Source: Saccharomycopsis phalli (taxonomy: Eukaryota > Ascomycota > Saccharomycetes > Ascoideales > Saccharomycopsidaceae). From it: 64,000 nucleotides of DNA. This document shows, piece by piece, positions 51,527 to 62,830 of the stretch. Position 1 is the stretch's first letter, and the number at the start of each line of letters is the position of its first letter. A model generated the notes under the pieces. That model did no database searches. It saw only the letters and a list, made by a program, of their open reading frames with translations, and was not told the DNA's origin. The stretch covers positions 1,240,001 through 1,304,000 of the forward strand of contig CP073216.1 of the NCBI GenBank assembly GCA_020342235.1, in the 5' to 3' direction. The position numbers and the translations under genes were made by a program.

Positions 51527-53092
51527 CTAATACATGTAATTAAAGCCAGGCGACTTATCGCCCAAAATAATCTTGGATCGTTCCGAAAGCCCCTCAAACG
51601 CCTTTTTGTATTCCGAGGTCCGCTTGCGACGATTCAACCGCACAAGATAGTAGGTGTAAACTAGCACGAGAATAATCCCAATCCCCGTCAAGACAATCCC
51701 CAAGACAATCCCCGGCTCGAAATGGTTGCCAGGACCCACCGAGGCCCAGTAACTGATCAATCCGCCAATGGTGGAGCAACTGATTTGCAAAGCCAAGCCG
51801 ATACTTTTACGAAGATGGCCGCACAAGTTCAGCGAGGCCCAGCAAAGCATGATCGGAAGAGCAGTGTAGCCACCGGAAAACAAGAGGTACGACGAGGCGT
51901 ACTTGACCTTGTCGTGGAACATGAAGTTAAAGTTTGTAGAGATTGCAATTCCCGAGATGAGCACTAGAACTACGTTTGCCACGACAAACGGCATTCTCAT
52001 TTTGAACTTGTCCAGGAGGAACGACACGATATTGGACCATACGAACGCGGCGACCCACGGCAAGATTGCCAATTTTTGGTCGGAGATTTGCTCGTAGCCA
52101 ATCAAGAAGAAGAGAAGCGGACTGATCAAAGTGATTCCAAACACCACAAACGAAATGCAGAAGCAAATCACCGCGGGAAGCCAGACGAGCGGGTCCAAGC
52201 ACACCAAGAGGCACTCCTTGATGGAGAAGGTCAAGTTGTAGCCCGATTTCCCGCTGAACACCTCTAATTTCTTAATGATGAAGTAGGCCTCGTCGTCATT
52301 GAGGAAGCGGGCGCCTTCAGGGAAGTCTGGGAACGTAAAAAAGATGACGAAGGAAGAGGTCATGGTGATGGACCCGCAAATGATGAGCAACCATCTCCAG
52401 GTTTCGAGGCCCGATTTTCCGTTCAAATGGGCCGTACACGCGTAGGAAATCAACGCGCCAACAAGCCCTCCAATACACGAAGCCGAGTAGATGAGCGTGA
52501 AGCGACGTCCGGACTCGAGTTTGCTGTAGAAGTGGGCCAAGATGTAGTATGAGGCAGTCTCAGAACCGGCTTGAAAAAGCCCGTGCAAGACCTGGAGGAA
52601 GCAGAAGACGCCAAAGGTCTTTGCATAGGCGGCCGATAGTCCGATGGCCCCGTATATTAGCACGGAAATTGCGATCCAAAAGTGGGCACGGATGCGTTTG
52701 ATGAGAAAGTTGGAGACGACCTGGCAGAGGCAGTAGGGCACGAAAAACGAGGCCAATGCACCTGAGTATTCAACCTGGGAGATCAGGAACGACTGGGTGA
52801 CCCCTGTTACGAGAAGCAAGCCGAAGGCGGCTTTATTGAGAAACGAAACAAACGTCACGAGCATCAATGCCGGAACTAAAAGAAAGTCGATTTTGCGCAT
52901 CAAGACGGTCTCGTCCAACTCATACTGGTCAGCCATCTCCTTGATCTGTAACTGCTTCAGCTCCTCCGACAAATAATCCATGTCCATGCCGTCGGAAACA
53001 TTTGGGTATATTGGCATGGCCAGAAGCTCCACAGTGTGGCTCTTGGAATCCTTGTTGCCCTCGATCAACGAATCAGACATGTGCGATATCAT
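51527..53092 (-). CDS. MFS permease, anion:cation symporter (Dal5/Tna1) family, copy 1
   Basis: 521 residues with 12 predicted membrane segments at the plasma membrane. The family imports organic anions such as allantoate, nicotinate, biotin or pantothenate with protons; the substrate cannot be read from sequence. After a hydrophilic N-terminus (about 70 residues) come KIDFLLVPALMLVTFVSFLN (first membrane segment), RAHFWIAISVLIYGAIGLSA, GLFQAGSETASYYILAHFYS, GRRFTLIYSASCIGG and, after the central loop start, FTFPDFPEGARFLNDDEA, all typical of this family. The C-terminus ends ILGDKSPGFNYMY. A close paralogue lies at 60022-61563. TATATAAA sits only about 22 bp upstream of the ATG. A CACGTG is at 53185-53190. 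No intron. Confidence 0.9.
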   Translation of the reverse strand: MISHMSDSLIEGNKDSKSHTVELLAMPIYPNVSDGMDMDYLSEELKQLQIKEMADQYELDETVLMRKIDFLLVPALMLVTFVSFLNKAAFGLLLVTGVTQSFLISQVEYSGALASFFVPYCLCQVVSNFLIKRIRAHFWIAISVLIYGAIGLSAAYAKTFGVFCFLQVLHGLFQAGSETASYYILAHFYSKLESGRRFTLIYSASCIGGLVGALISYACTAHLNGKSGLETWRWLLIICGSITMTSSFVIFFTFPDFPEGARFLNDDEAYFIIKKLEVFSGKSGYNLTFSIKECLLVCLDPLVWLPAVICFCISFVVFGITLISPLLFFLIGYEQISDQKLAILPWVAAFVWSNIVSFLLDKFKMRMPFVVANVVLVLISGIAISTNFNFMFHDKVKYASSYLLFSGGYTALPIMLCWASLNLCGHLRKSIGLALQISCSTIGGLISYWASVGPGNHFEPGIVLGIVLTGIGIILVLVYTYYLVRLNRRKRTSEYKKAFEGLSERSKIILGDKSPGFNYMY

Positions 53093-56000
53093 CTAGGGAA
53101 CCCAACCCCCGGCATTTATATAAATATATGAATCTGGATCCTCTGATCTAGCCGATTGCACTAGAGTAGACATATGCTCGTTGCCACGTGATCAACGGTA
53201 TCTTGGCGAGTTTAGATTGAGTGATTAGGACCAATGCGGCTAGACCAGGTAGGGGCATGCAGGTGGGGTAAAGCTCCAGCCAAGATTTATTGGCGAATAC
53301 GCCTCATCAGTGAGCTGAAGCTTTGATCTAATGGCAAGGTTGAGTTGTTTGTGGTTTAAAGTTGGTTGTTCCAAGTGAATTGCTAGTCGTAGTGTGCTGT
53401 CTGAGAGTGGGCAGTACTAGTGTGTAGATCTGACAAGAGACATTTCTTTTTACAAAAGAGCCCTAAACGTGACGCGGCCTCGCATAATAGCAGTGGATGA
53501 ACATGGGTCTTGGGTATTTGCAAGTGTTTCATGGTATTTGTGGGTGTTTCATGGTATTTGTGAGTGTTGCATGGGTATTTGTGATACTCGTAGTATTTAT
53601 GGGTACTTATTGGTATCAATATCAACATCAGTTGTATCTCATTTCGTTTATATCATCTCGTGTTCATCAGATTATCTTCACACATGCACCAAGCTTCACT
53701 AGTACAATCCACATAATCCTACATACTTCAGCAATGTGTCTTAAATCACTCGGTAAAGCGCAGATCGTTGATCTACATCGTTTCTAGTCACTCTCCCAGA
53801 TTTCCTGAACCAAACCTAATGATTCACACACCAAACCTAATGATTAGTGGAACCAGACCTAACGATTAATGGAAATCCACACCAAATATTAGCATGACCC
53901 ATTCCAAATAATCAATAACCAAACTAACGAAAAATGATCCTTCAATAAACCAACAGCCCACACTACTTGAATCCCCATCTTCTTATTCCGATTATGTAAT
54001 GGCTGACTAACGATACAAGGGACTCGCAATCTGGCGGCGAAGTTATGCGCGCCCATGTGCGCATTTTGCATGGGTGGTTACCACCTCCAGCGAAAATCAG
54101 TCTATAAAGAAGCTACCTGCCAAAAGCTAGAAAAATCCCGACTATAATCTTTAATGGACTCTAATTTGGAAGTAAATGCACAGGTATTATGTAGGTATAT
54201 TTTTTTTCAAAGTGCCAACGTAAATGAAGCATGGTAATTACAATATCAATGCACGGAGTGGTGTGTGATTTCTGAGATGCTAACTTCTAAGATTATGATG
54301 CTTTGTTAATGAATTTTTACCAACGGCAATTTTTTAATGGATTTTCGTAACAGCACTTTCTTAATGTATTTCTCTATGGCATTTTCTCTGACGTTGATTT
54401 CCATAATAATCACATAGAACCTGATATCTTCATTTACATTGGAATATCTCTCATCTCTCATACTACACTCATCATCATCGTCGTATCAAAATATAGTTTC
54501 CAGTTTACGGCTGTACCACACATTTAGATCTTGGCCGTATTCCATCGTTGAATCTTATTACAAACTTAAAAACGGCACTCACGCAGCACCCATAAAGCTT
54601 AGTCCTGACTGGTTGTTCCCCATTGAAAATTTACCCTTTGGAACTGCACTTCTCATATGTTCCATAGTTTAGACCGATTTAATGCGCGATCAAGCATGCG
54701 TTAGTACTCGGGATTATTATTGGGCCAGACTTGGCTGCTAGCCGGAAAATTCAGATTTAACAAGAGCAAAGACGTTTTTATTGGATAAATTAGTCAGCCT
54801 GGAAATTCATGTGGCGCGAATATTCAATGCCAATGAATACTGGCAGGTGTAATAATTGCATTTCATCTCAACTAGCTAAGCCTCCTAAATCAGGCCCACT
54901 TTCTAATATTCCAGGGCTAATTTTAGTGTCGACCCATACTAATACAGTTCCCCACATAGAGTAGCAAGAGAGCGACGCTTTTTCACAATAGCAAGGGCTT
55001 TGATATGTTAGATATGTGGGGATTGACGTTGGTTTAGATATGTGAGCTCATTGTTTAGACATGTGGGATTTTGTTTAGACATGTGGGATTAACGCCTCCA
55101 AAGATGACTCGTGCGTTGTGCCTCTAGTTTCCCATGATCACCAACTCAAGAGCAGACAGAATCATCAACTTGGAATAACAAACAGGATCACCGACTCAAT
55201 AGCAGATGGTTTATTTGACCCCGGTGTAAATAGTGAGCCATAAGCCAAGCTTCAGAAAACTAAACCACTCATGAGGTCGACAGTTGTGTGACCCAAGTCT
55301 TGCTGAGATTTACTAGTCACTTTGATGAAATGAAATTCATTGTAAGTGCATCTTGGGAAATTTGCCTATAGGCCAAATAAATCCTTTTTTAAATAGTATA
55401 CCATGATGTGAGACCCACGGCTGGAATCTCAAGCTAAACAACGTCTTTTTACAACGGTTACAATTCATTTATACCAGCACTGTCCTTTGACAAGATCAAT
55501 TACACGGAGCCTATATAGCCATTTTCATGATTATTGCCAATTACAGGAAATCGGGATGTGCAAAATCAAGCTTTTTTTCCACCAACACTCTTAAAATTAC
55601 AAATCGCTAGAGGCAATTAAGGACTTGCTTCTCAAAGAGCTACGTAGCAAAACAGCGGTTTTCTTGAGAGAGCAATGATATATTTCGCTATATAGCCGGT
55701 AGGGAATTCCCAAAACAGAAAAGTTGTGCTTTGGGCATTTGCCCTTTGTTTCTGAGATGACATACCTCCAATTGTGGACAAGTGGTGGAATGATGGATAA
55801 ATGTGGGTAAGTGGTGAATATAGAGTCTTGTAGGAGTGTAATCATCGGTTTCTTGTAGGAGTGTAATCATCGGTTTCTTGTAGAAGTGTAATCATTGATT
55901 TCTTGTTTTATTTAATCTCGGGACCTACGATTTGTGTCTGAGTATAGAAAGACCCGGCTAATGATCCTCATTGGTTCGCTTAAATGTCTGGGTTAAAATC

Positions 56001-57590
56001 TCCATGCGGCTGAGCTATAATATTTAGTGCGAGTATGCAAGATCTTGGGCAAGCCAATGACAAACATCACAACGATCGGATACACAATCCTTGTAGCGTC
56101 TGGACCTCTAAATGAGCTACTGAATCAAAGTGTAACGGTTGCTGATATTGCAACGATTTTTACATGTGCAATTCACTTGTCCAGATCAGCTGGACTATTG
56201 AAAAAACAGTACAAATTGGAGCAAGTTGATAATATTTTATTGACCTATATATTGTCTTCAAGGCACAGGTTGATGATATTACTTTTATTCACCTATACTT
56301 TGTCTTTGAGGTACAGGTTGATACATAGCCCGGTGGAATTAAACGACCATCAGCCGATGGAAGATTTTCCAAAGAACCTGGAAATTTGCCAGGTATCCAG
56401 GGTCAACTATAAAATGCACAGTTGATTTATACGATGCTTAGTTTATAATTTGCCAAAGATTGACATGATACAAGACTGTCAGATGAAACCTCGTCACATT
56501 ATGTGGAATGCCCCTGTCGATCCTTGGTACACTGTATAGCGATCCAGCAGATCACAGGGATCGACTTGGAAGTTTTCCAGGAGAATTTAATTTAGTATTT
56601 ATCATATACAGGCTCTTGAACCATGATCATCCTGTGACATCACCATGTCTCATCAGCATGGCTTGTAAAATCTTACTCCGTGTAATAGTACGATTCAAAC
56701 CGAGCCCTAGTCGGCTAAACGAGCATTTAGTGGGTAAAACGTATTGCACAGGATCAAAAATTTATTCAGGTCAAAGGTAAGCCGTGTACGACGATTATAG
56801 ACTACGAACATTGATCATATAATCAGCAACAGCATAAGCATACCTCATCAAGTCAATACTGTAATCAGTCTTGGACACGGCTACTTAACATTTTAATTAC
56901 TGCAATGAAGGGATAGGACACTTTGGATTTTTTCTAATATTTATGGGTAGCTGTATTGTCTCTGGAAGGACAATAATTTCAAATCATTTCCTGGAAATTT
57001 GTGGTATGCTCTCGAGGTAGTTAGGTTGGAATGAGCATTGCTAATGGTAGTATCAAAATTGAGCCCAGGATGACACTCATTTGATCCATTGTCAGAATTT
57101 AAATATGTAGAGGTGCTGAATGATTGTAAACTGTTATTACAACTCTATATATTCTGTTCCTTTGGAAGTGAATGCTTGATTATAATCCAGAGGTCCTTTG
57201 ATCGATATATGTCTCAGGCGGTCTTCTACCTGGTCTTGAATAGTCGTTCCACTGGACATTCCTTTTCGTTGTAATGTGTAATCACCCTTGTATCAATGAG
57301 ATAAGCCCTATTTTACCTGATACTCCAGTGGACACTACTTGTATACTTGCCTCACTACTCAGAATATCAAGTGATTCCGAAATGGATCTTGGTGGTCTTA
57401 AAGAAGGCATTTATTCCATTTATGTGAGTTGGATTGCACATGCTTTACATAATTATTTTGCAGCCTGTGATCTTTGGTTGAATGGTGGATATCTATGTTT
57501 AGCTGTCTTTTTCATCTAGGTAATTTTTACTTTTACCTTGACTTGAGCTTAGAAATGTTTCTAGCCGTGTGACACGGTTCGATGTAGCAA
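53093..57590. other. Long intergenic region, mostly relics
   Basis: 53515-53610 has GGTATTTGTGGGTGTTTCAT repeats; 55010-55090 repeats TTTAGACATGTGGGATT; 55835-55905 has three 25-bp copies around CGGTTTCTTGTAGGAGTG; 56930-57000 (-) is a LINE family-3 tail scrap; 57090-57270 and 57320-57345 hold LTR-like words (TCCAGTGGACACTACTTGT). Small ORFs near 55600, 56030 and 57280 lack recognisable features. I see no host gene, RNA gene or intact element. Confidence 0.4.
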
Positions 57591-57599
57591 GTATAGCTA

Positions 57600-57710
57600 T
57601 TATAGTGAGCCCGGCCCGAGGATCCGCCCAAAGGGAAGTTTCTGCAGCGGAGAAGCCGCTCGTTTTAGGGTCCCTCCCCGAAACGGGCGGCTTTGAGTGC
57701 CTAAGCATAC
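57600..57710. other. G+C-rich island with a strong hairpin
   Basis: An abrupt G+C-rich block in A+T-rich DNA. AGCCGC (57654-57659) with CGTTTTAGGG pairs with CCCCGAAACG and GCGGCT (57687-57692), making a stem of about 15 pairs. A second run, AGCCCGGCCCGAGGATCCGC, lies just before it. It resembles the G+C clusters of yeast mitochondrial DNA, so a nuclear mitochondrial insertion or an unknown small element is possible. Confidence 0.45.
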
Positions 57711-58094
57711 AATATGTTTCAGCCAGCAAATCAAGTGTATGACGTAAAGAAACAAGACCGTATGTTAAAAATTCTGAGCAATAGAAGCTATTTTAAGTTC
57801 AAACAAGGCCTGTAAAGATATGGGATAATTGGTTGAATGAAAGTACAATGCCTTGGCGAGGTAGTAACTGGGATACGAGCTGATGAAAATGCAAAATATA
57901 TTTGCACAGCTATTTTAAAAACGTTTGACTATTTCAAGAAAGTCTGACTACTTATATTGGAAACTCGTTCACTGGAAAATGGACATGGACTTGGCTAGTC
58001 ATTACCTTTGAAGGTTGAACCAGAATGGAGTCGAATGAAAATCAACTTGTATCACAGTCTAGATTATATTACAAAGTTTCAGAATATCAGATTA

Positions 58095-58172
58095 TGTCGT
58101 GGTTAACAACCACTGCAGAACAAGTTCACTAGTGCAACATCGGTGTCGGTAAGGATATTACCGACTCCCGGT
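58095..58172 (+). mobile_element. LTR fragment, family A, 5' part (fossil)
   Basis: TGTCGTGGTTAACAACCACT onward matches the first 78 bp or so of the complete LTR at 43526, then stops where a LINE tail begins. Confidence 0.75.
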
Positions 58173-58174
58173 TT

Positions 58175-58490
58175 TATAATAATAATAATAATAATATTTA
58201 TTTTTGTATTTAGCTATATATTGTCTCCGGCAATACGGTTATTCGACAGATATATTTTCACTCAGGAACATCCTGAGGCAGCATTGCTGTTGAAGAAAAC
58301 CCTTTGTCAACCCTCATTTGGTTGCTTGGGATTAAAAACTTCAATGGGGGCAGTTATATTGTTGGTGCTTGGTGCCTGTATGGAATCTAATATGTCATCA
58401 ATGCGCGATAGAATTCTAGCTTCTAAGAGCTCTGGGCATCGTAGGTCATGTATGATGGAGGGGGAGTGAATCCCGAAGAAATTTCTTGAA
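58175..58490 (-). mobile_element. LINE family 3, best-preserved 3' end in the window
   Basis: On the minus strand the ORF2 C-terminus reads HSPSIIHDLRCPELLEARIL and RIDDILDS, with a His/Cys pattern like the family-1 LINE. The tail ACTGCCCCCATTGAAG to TAGCTAAATACAAAAATAAA and a run of ATT follow. This tail is the reference for the SINE at 15581. It inserted into or next to the LTR-A fragment. Confidence 0.8.
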
Positions 58491-58542
58491 AGTTGATTTG
58501 ACTATTTACTCAAAAAAAGACGGGGGAGAAAATTTAGATGCT

Positions 58543-58543
58543 G

Positions 58544-58574
<31 letters not shown>

Positions 58575-59240
58575 TTATTTAAGGCTATAGCTATACTAGG
58601 CTCCCAGAAGAGATTGATACTTTGCTGTCTACGACTAAGGAGGGTATTGCTATGTAGTCGTCGAAAGAAAATTCTGCAACAGAGATAAAATTTCGACTAG
58701 AGCTCGTAAATATACAAGGTATGAGCATTGAAAGGGCAATGGGTTTTTCGCCTAGATTTTTGGAGGTGACTTGAGCCATTCCCCAGGGTACTGGCACGAT
58801 TGTCCTGCTAACGAGTTGTAGCCAAAAGGAAAATGTCGTGATCACCAAATGTACCGATATTACAAGACAGCATTGCATGGGTGGTGCTCACTTGTGTATC
58901 AGGGACAACGGACATACTGTGGTGATACAAGGGTGAATACTCTGTGTAGCAACATAGGATGACCACTGGAACGACTATATAAGGCTAGGTAGCAAACTAC
59001 CTAGGACATCGATCGTTTTAAGGACCTTTGGTTTAGATTCAATCATTCAATCTTAAAAGGAACAACAAAATATATAGAGTTTATATTAGTACTTCATAGT
59101 CATTAATTACCCCTACTACTATAAACTTTGACAGGAAAACACCAGTTCAGCACAGATAAGTAGAATATTATAAGATTTTTAAGCTTTGCCTTATCTGAGA
59201 AATAGACGCGAGCTTGAGTAGCATTGGTAATTCATTCATG
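58543..59240 (-). mobile_element. LINE family 2 relic split by a solo LTR
   Basis: Minus-strand LINE with ATT tail at 58543-58580, the terminal motif form GAGCCTAGTATAGCTATAGC, and decayed ORF2 sequence up to 58833. It resumes at 59134-59240, where words match 6690-6790 (TTAAGCTTTGCC, TTGGTAATTC). The family-C LTR lies exactly in the gap. Confidence 0.75.
58834..59133 (+). mobile_element. Complete solo LTR, family C, 300 bp, inside a LINE (fossil)
   Basis: Starts TGTCGTGATCACC, ends AACTTTGACA; GGAAAA on both sides is the target-site duplication. It is the same length as the copy at 37565-37864 and very similar to it. It is younger than the LINE it interrupts. Confidence 0.9.
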
Positions 59241-59269
59241 TATCTGTGCTTTGGCTCCAAAGCCATTTA

Positions 59270-59395
59270 GATGGTGATTTAAAATGGAAATACTTTAAGT
59301 TGCAACTGATGTACTTTAAATTGCAACTTGAATCCTTTAAATTGCAACTTGAATCCTTTGAATTGCAACTTGAATCCTTTAAATTGCTTGTCGTT
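59270..59395. repeat. 21-bp minisatellite (TTTAAATTGCAACTTGAATCC)n
   Basis: About five copies, the first ones variant. From 59400 to 60021 no gene is seen; this is the 3' flank of the permease gene. Confidence 0.85.
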
Positions 59396-60021
59396 TCTCG
59401 AATAGACTCCCATGTTTCCAATTCACAGGTATAAGCCCAAATGTCTTGAGGCTAATTTGCCAAATCTCATTTTTTAAATATATCCTTCTCACTGGGTTCC
59501 ATTTCTAAGCATTGGAAGTGATTTTGCATCTTCAATCTACCATTGTTAGACTGTCAGATTGTGAAATCGTCTTGGAAACAGGTATCTGTAATAAATCAGT
59601 ATGTAAAAAGTTGCTCTGTATCAAGACAACTTTATTGATGTTTCTATTGTGATCTGCAAGTTGTTGAGCATTTGGAACCACCTTTGTTGAGCATCTACTA
59701 AACACGCAAGTACGTTTGCTACAGGAAAAACAATCCAATATCTTGTATTTTGGATAATAACTGAATTAACAAAGATGCGGCAAGTTGAATGTACTTGATG
59801 AATCAAAAAACATGCACCAGGAGAAGGTCTTGGTATAGAAATTATTCCAAAGGCAAACTGCCATGAGCAGTTTATGTGCCTTGGTATGCGAAACATTTGA
59901 ATGTGAATATAGTTGAGCCAATGGCTTGTAGAAAACAATGACAGAATGAGATACCAACGAGGTACCAATGGGATAGATAATTGGAAACCTTGGCTTAATC
60001 AACCACTATGAGATTCCACCA

Positions 60022-61563
60022 CTAATAAACATAGTTAAACTCTGGCGATTTATCACCAATGGCAATCTTGGCTCGCTCGGAAAGCCCCTCATAATGCTGC
60101 TTGTACTGGGCCGTCCGCTTCTGGCGGTTCAATCGAACCAAGTAGAAGAAATATACAATCAAAAGGACTACGGTCAAACTGGTAATGCCAAGCCCAACGT
60201 AAATGCCTAGCGTGAAATGATGCGAGTGTCCGACAAACGCCCAATAGCTCACGAGTCCGCCGATGCTGGAGAAGCTGATTTGCACTGCCAATCCGACGCT
60301 CTTTCGAAGATGGCCACACAAGTTCAACGACGCCCAGCAAAGCATGATTGGAAGCGCGCAGTAGCCGCCAGAAAAAACCAAGAACGACGAGGCGTACTTC
60401 ACATTGTCCTGGAAGTGCACTGTGGTTTCTGCGATTAGCATGATCCCGCCAACCAACACCAACAACACGTTTCCCACCACAAACGGCATGCGGATCTTGC
60501 ATCTGTCCAGGAAGTACGACCAGAAGTTTGACCAGCAGAATGCCACGACCCACGGCAAGATCGCGTGGCGCGGCTCCTGGACACCTTCAAACCCAAGAAG
60601 AATGTAGAAGAGCGGGCTGATTAGCGTGGCGCCAAAGACAAAGAAGGAGATGCAGAAACAGATGATCGCCGGGAGCCAGATGAGCGGGTCCAAGCAGACC
60701 TTGAGCGACTCGACGAGGGTGAAGTTCAAGTTGTAGCCGGACTTTTCGCTGAATAGTTCCAACTTCTTCACAATGTAGTAAGACTCGCCGTCGTTGAGAA
60801 ACAGCGCGCCCTCTGGGAAGTCCGGGAACGTAAAGAAGATGACCCCGGACGAGGCCATGGTTATTGCTCCACAGATGATGAGAAGCCACCGCCAGCTCTC
60901 GAGCCCGGACTTCCCGTCCAAATGGGCCTCGCAGCCGTACGACACCAACGTGTTGACGAGCCCTCCAATACATGATGCCGAGTAGATGAGGGTGAAGCGG
61001 CGCCCTGCCTCGAGTTTGCTGTAGTAGTGGGCCAAGATATAGTACGCTGCAGTCTCTGAGCCAGCTTGAAAGAACCCGTGCAACACCTGGCAGAGGCAAA
61101 ACACACCAAACGACTTGGCGTAGCCCGAGGCCAAGCCGACTGCGCCGTACAACAACACGGAGATTGCGATCCAGAAGTGGGCACGGACACGTTTGAGAAT
61201 GAAGTTGGACACCACTTGCAAGAGACAGTAGGGCACAAAAAACGAGGAGAGCGCGCCCGAGAACTGGAGCGGGGTGATTGCAAGCGACTTGTCAATGCCC
61301 AAGACGAGGATCATGCCAAACACGGTTTTGTTGAGGAACGACACAAACATCACGAGCATGAATGCCGGCACGAGGAACAAGTCGATCTTCAACATCAACC
61401 TCTTCTCGTCCAACTCGTGGACCTGTGCCATTTCCTTGACCCGCAACTGCTTCAGCTTGTCGGACAAGTACTCCGTGTCGAGCCGCTCGGTATCAGACGG
61501 ATACACCGGCATCACCTGGAGTTCTGTGTCATTGTACTTATCTCCAGCCAAAGAAGATGCCAT
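60022..61563 (-). CDS. MFS permease, anion:cation symporter (Dal5/Tna1) family, copy 2
   Basis: 513 residues from ATG at 61563 (MASSLAGDKYNDTELQVMPV). Closely related along the whole length to the product of 51527-53092: same N-terminal YLSDKLKQLRVKEMAQVHEL block, RAHFWIAISVLLYGAVGLAS, FQAGSETAAYYILAHYYSKL, GRRFTLIYSASCIGG, LPIMLCWASLNLCGHLRKS and C-terminal DKSPEFNYVY. Twelve membrane segments are expected. Differences cluster in segments that face the transport path (for example FGMILVLG versus FGLLLVTG), so substrates may differ. TATAAAAG lies 27 bp upstream of the ATG, the same tight spacing as in copy 1. Both are on the minus strand with about 7 kb of relics between them. Confidence 0.9.
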   Translation of the reverse strand: MASSLAGDKYNDTELQVMPVYPSDTERLDTEYLSDKLKQLRVKEMAQVHELDEKRLMLKIDLFLVPAFMLVMFVSFLNKTVFGMILVLGIDKSLAITPLQFSGALSSFFVPYCLLQVVSNFILKRVRAHFWIAISVLLYGAVGLASGYAKSFGVFCLCQVLHGFFQAGSETAAYYILAHYYSKLEAGRRFTLIYSASCIGGLVNTLVSYGCEAHLDGKSGLESWRWLLIICGAITMASSGVIFFTFPDFPEGALFLNDGESYYIVKKLELFSEKSGYNLNFTLVESLKVCLDPLIWLPAIICFCISFFVFGATLISPLFYILLGFEGVQEPRHAILPWVVAFCWSNFWSYFLDRCKIRMPFVVGNVLLVLVGGIMLIAETTVHFQDNVKYASSFLVFSGGYCALPIMLCWASLNLCGHLRKSVGLAVQISFSSIGGLVSYWAFVGHSHHFTLGIYVGLGITSLTVVLLIVYFFYLVRLNRQKRTAQYKQHYEGLSERAKIAIGDKSPEFNYVY

Positions 61564-62067
61564 TGGTATCAATTTTGCTTGCCATGCTGCCTTTTATAGG
61601 GGATTTGAGTTGGGCGCTAAGGCAAGATGTACCCTGCATGGGGCGGCAGCACAGGGCATACATCAAATTAGCGAGTTTGGTCTGCATGTAGACTGATTTG
61701 GCTAGGCCGGTCGGTTATTCTGAATGTTGATTGTGGATGATTGTGGATTGTGGATTGTGGATTGTGGATTGTGGATTGTGGATGATAGTGGATTATGGAT
61801 GATTGAGTAGATATTTCATAGCAAAATAAAATTCAAACGTAAAATGGAGCCGTGGAGCATTCATCAAGTCTGAATTGAAGCATGGAACAAATTTTTCAGT
61901 GAGCTGCAACATGCACTCATAATAAATTTCTCCACAGGACCAATTCAAGATACGAGTGTAGAACGTTGTCACATTGAAATGGTTTGATAGTGTGTAATTA
62001 CTAGTGGAGATGGTATTTCTACGGATTATCTTGGAGTATCAAGACGATTCGAGTCCAGTGGATGAAT
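61564..62067. other. Promoter side of permease copy 2, with a GATTGTGG repeat
   Basis: 61728-61795 contains GATTGTGGATT in six or so tandem copies. A GATTCGAGTCC at 62047-62057 looks like a Pol III B box but has no partner. No gene. Confidence 0.5.
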
Positions 62068-62081
62068 GAATTGGCTAATAT

Positions 62082-62830
62082 ATATTATAATAATAATAAT
62101 GTTTATTTACTTCTATAGCTATACTAGGCTCCCCCGGAGGGTGAGATTGATATTTCACCGTCTAAAAAACTAAGGACGGCGCCGCTAATTTTGGAGTCGA
62201 GAGAAAACCCTTTGAATGGGGATAAAAACTTTCGACTTGATCTTTAAGGAACTGTTGAAGAGAGATGACTCAGAAAGAGCTATGGAGTCTCGCCCCCCGG
62301 GGGGGACTACCTGCCCGGCCGCCCTTCTTGTGGTGCTGTAAAAAGAAAAAGGAATCTACCCATCCAGCACTAACGTGTAGAAACCTATAAGAGAATGAAT
62401 TGATTTTGCGTCAGTAAAGAGGCGGCGAATCTGCGCTCGGGTTGTGAGGCCTTCGCCGATTGTTTCCTGAGTTCTGAATATCTCTAAACATGGGCATGAT
62501 AGGTCATGGAATATTGTTGGGGAGGGATTGTCGCACCTAGGGCACTTCGGATCACACTCAGGATTGAATTGTTTCTTGATGGTACATGATACCAAACTTT
62601 TTCCACTTAGAAGTTGGCTTATCAGGCTCAAAATATTCTTTGGGCCAGCTAAGGCCTCGGTTAGTAGGAGTTTATCTTTAGCGGTGGTAACCACCGGTGA
62701 ATCCGTTCCGCGTAGAGTTCTATAGTGGGCTGGGAGAGTAATCTCGCCAGTGTCCACTAGTTTTTGCCATTCCTGGGTCATCTTTGTGTTTATTTGGTCT
62801 TTAAGGGCCCATTTCTTTCGTCCCTGCAGG
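62082..62830 (-). mobile_element. LINE family 1, recent 5'-truncated copy with 14-bp target-site duplication
   Basis: 749 bp flanked by GAATTGGCTAATAT at 62068-62081 and 62831-62844. On the minus strand the ORF2 frame is open from the truncated 5' end to the stop at 62356, so at least 150 C-terminal residues remain unbroken. They include KDKLLLTEALAGP, a CCHC-like CDPKCPRCDNPSPTIFHDL then SC, and TTRAQIRRLFTDAKS. The 3' UTR has G+C-rich runs (GGCCGGGCAGG, CCCCCCGGGGGG) and ends GGGAGCCTAGTATAGCTATA, AAGTAAATAAAC and ATT repeats. The intact frame and perfect duplication mark it as the youngest LINE here; a full-length source copy should exist elsewhere in the genome. Confidence 0.92.

Noticed and set aside
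61564-61572. Upstream start for permease copy 2
   Set aside because: The codon there is TTG; the first ATG is at 61563.
62047-62057. Pol III B-box-like GATTCGAGTCC
   Set aside because: No A box at proper distance and no foldable tRNA; likely chance.
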